DNA from: an uncultured Eubacteriales bacterium
Lineage (GTDB): Bacteria; Bacillota; Clostridia; Peptostreptococcales; Anaerovoracaceae
NCBI GenBank assembly: GCA_902793875.1
Contig: CADBFL010000002.1
Location: forward strand, 1 to 30,880
Length of the DNA stretch: 30,880 bases
Direction of reading: 5' to 3'
The notes below the pieces were generated by a model. It saw only the letters and a program-made list of their open reading frames with translations. It ran no database searches and was not told the DNA's origin. Shown here piece after piece: positions 30,411-30,880 of the stretch (positions are counted from its first letter, which is position 1; each line of letters opens with the position of its first letter). The translations under genes were made by a program, and so were the position numbers.

Positions 30411-30729
30411 CGCTTCTCACCAGCACATCTTCATTGATCATGTACGCCTTTACCTCAAGTCTCTTGCTGACATCCATCCTGAGAAGACCGCCCCTCAGCA
30501 TGCTGATGTCCTCCTCATCCCTGTATGTTCTTATGAATGCTCCCCTGTACGCGTCCTGCTGTTCCATTACCGCTTTGTGCTTATCTATGCCTGAAGTCAG
30601 TATCTCCAGATAGAACACAAACAGTCTTATGAGCAGCATCGCCGCCAGAATGATGATGGGCAGCGAGACCGCTGCCTCCACCATCTGTGATCCGCGCTTA
30701 CTGCGAAGCGTTCGGATGAGACCGCCCAT
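30391..30729 (-). CDS. TadE-like pseudopilin
   Basis: A 112-residue protein starting MGGLIRTLRSKRGSQMVEAAVSLPI. RSKRG|SQMVE is a class III prepilin-peptidase-like site with Glu at +5, followed by the helix AAVSLPIIILAAMLLIRLFVFYLE. The short soluble part (HKAVMEQQDAYRGAFIRTYRDEED...) and size fit TadE/TadF minor pilins. ATG at 30729 is chosen because it follows the Flp1 stop by four bases; an in-frame ATG at 30750 would add seven residues and overlap the pilin gene. Neither has a clear Shine-Dalgarno, suggesting translational coupling. Confidence 0.8.
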   Translation of the reverse strand: MGGLIRTLRSKRGSQMVEAAVSLPIIILAAMLLIRLFVFYLEILTSGIDKHKAVMEQQDAYRGAFIRTYRDEEDISMLRGGLLRMDVSKRLEVKAYMINEDVLVRSGEILGR

Positions 30730-30733
30730 GTCA

Positions 30734-30880
30734 TCAGAAATTGGCCGCATCGAGGTTGCCGAAGATGCGGTTTACAAAGTCAACGATGGACGACTTGAAT
30801 ATGATCCCGACCGCCACGGCTATAGCGACCAGTATCGCGACCTGAACCATCTCCATGCCCTTCTTGTTGCAAAGGGCGCC
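30734..30880 (-). CDS. Flp1-like type IVb pilin (5' end outside window)
   Basis: Forty-eight C-terminal codons are inside the window, ending TGA at 30736-30734. They read ...NKKGMEMVQVAILVAI, then AVAVGIIFKSSIVDFVNRIF and GNLDAANF. A KKG site is followed by a hydrophobic helix, then FKxxIxxxxNxIF, the layout of the Flp1-like putative pilin domain. Position +5 after Gly is Gln, not Glu. It is probably the major subunit of the Tad-like pilus, directly upstream of the TadE-like gene. Whether a long leader precedes NKKG cannot be seen. Confidence 0.75.
   Translation of the reverse strand, partial: GALCNKKGMEMVQVAILVAIAVAVGIIFKSSIVDFVNRIFGNLDAANF

Overview
The window looks like a chromosomal segment of a low-to-mid-GC Clostridia-type Firmicute. 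Three things point there: an IspH (LytB) protein fused to ribosomal protein S1, a PASTA-type Ser/Thr kinase with its PP2C phosphatase in a priA-def-fmt-rsmB operon, and a GGGtGRT protein paired with an NifU-like scaffold. By inference it is closer to the Peptostreptococcales/Anaerovoracaceae kind than to Bacilli; no rRNA or other species-level marker is present. Every gene except one radical SAM gene (10259-11179) is on the minus strand, so the text is read right to left for transcription.

Region 1 (1-10197, minus): a tightly packed ten-gene run, queH - asnA - priA - def - fmt - YugP-like zinc peptidase - rsmB - prpC - prkC - rsgA (cut by the window edge). Junctions overlap by one base (TAATG/TGATG) or are separated by 3-32 bases, so it is probably one operon started near 10230. 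It combines tRNA queuosine and asparagine synthesis with replication restart, initiator-tRNA formylation and deformylation, 16S rRNA methylation, 30S maturation and envelope-sensing phospho-signalling. Region 2 (10230-13187): a divergently transcribed YtqA-type radical SAM gene, a secreted SH3/glucosaminidase autolysin and a small XRE regulator with a near-consensus promoter.

Region 3 (13162-14612, minus): a 15-gene tRNA operon with promoter and terminator, in the order Asp, Thr, Tyr, Gly, Gly, Arg, Gln, Lys, Ser, Ser, Trp, Pro, Met, Pro, Phe. All genes encode CCA. The Tyr gene has an unusual C1:G72 pair and the two Pro genes are identical. Region 4 (14639-22309, minus): yraN - comM - dprA - topA - hslV - hslU - yigZ, covering DNA uptake and processing, topology and the HslVU protease. 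Region 5 (22340-25539): a Cof-type HAD phosphatase and the IspH-S1 fusion, whose C-terminus carries six 11-residue helical repeats, with a perfect 25-base hairpin upstream.

Region 6 (25591-27700): the GGGtGRT/NifU-like pair and a Dabb-domain gene whose promoter is overlaid by a 24-base near-palindrome. Region 7 (27797-30880): the downstream end of a Tad-like (type IVb pilus or pseudopilus) locus, with a Flp1-like pilin, a TadE-like protein, a DUF5702-like protein, a second TadE-like protein ending in two tandem H-x3-C-x22-C-x2-C modules, and a DUF6382/EssB-like protein. No CRISPR array, insertion sequence, prophage or rRNA was seen. No complete unknown system is evident; the best leads are the Cys/His-tailed pseudopilin, the hendecad tail on S1 and the C1:G72 tRNA-Tyr.
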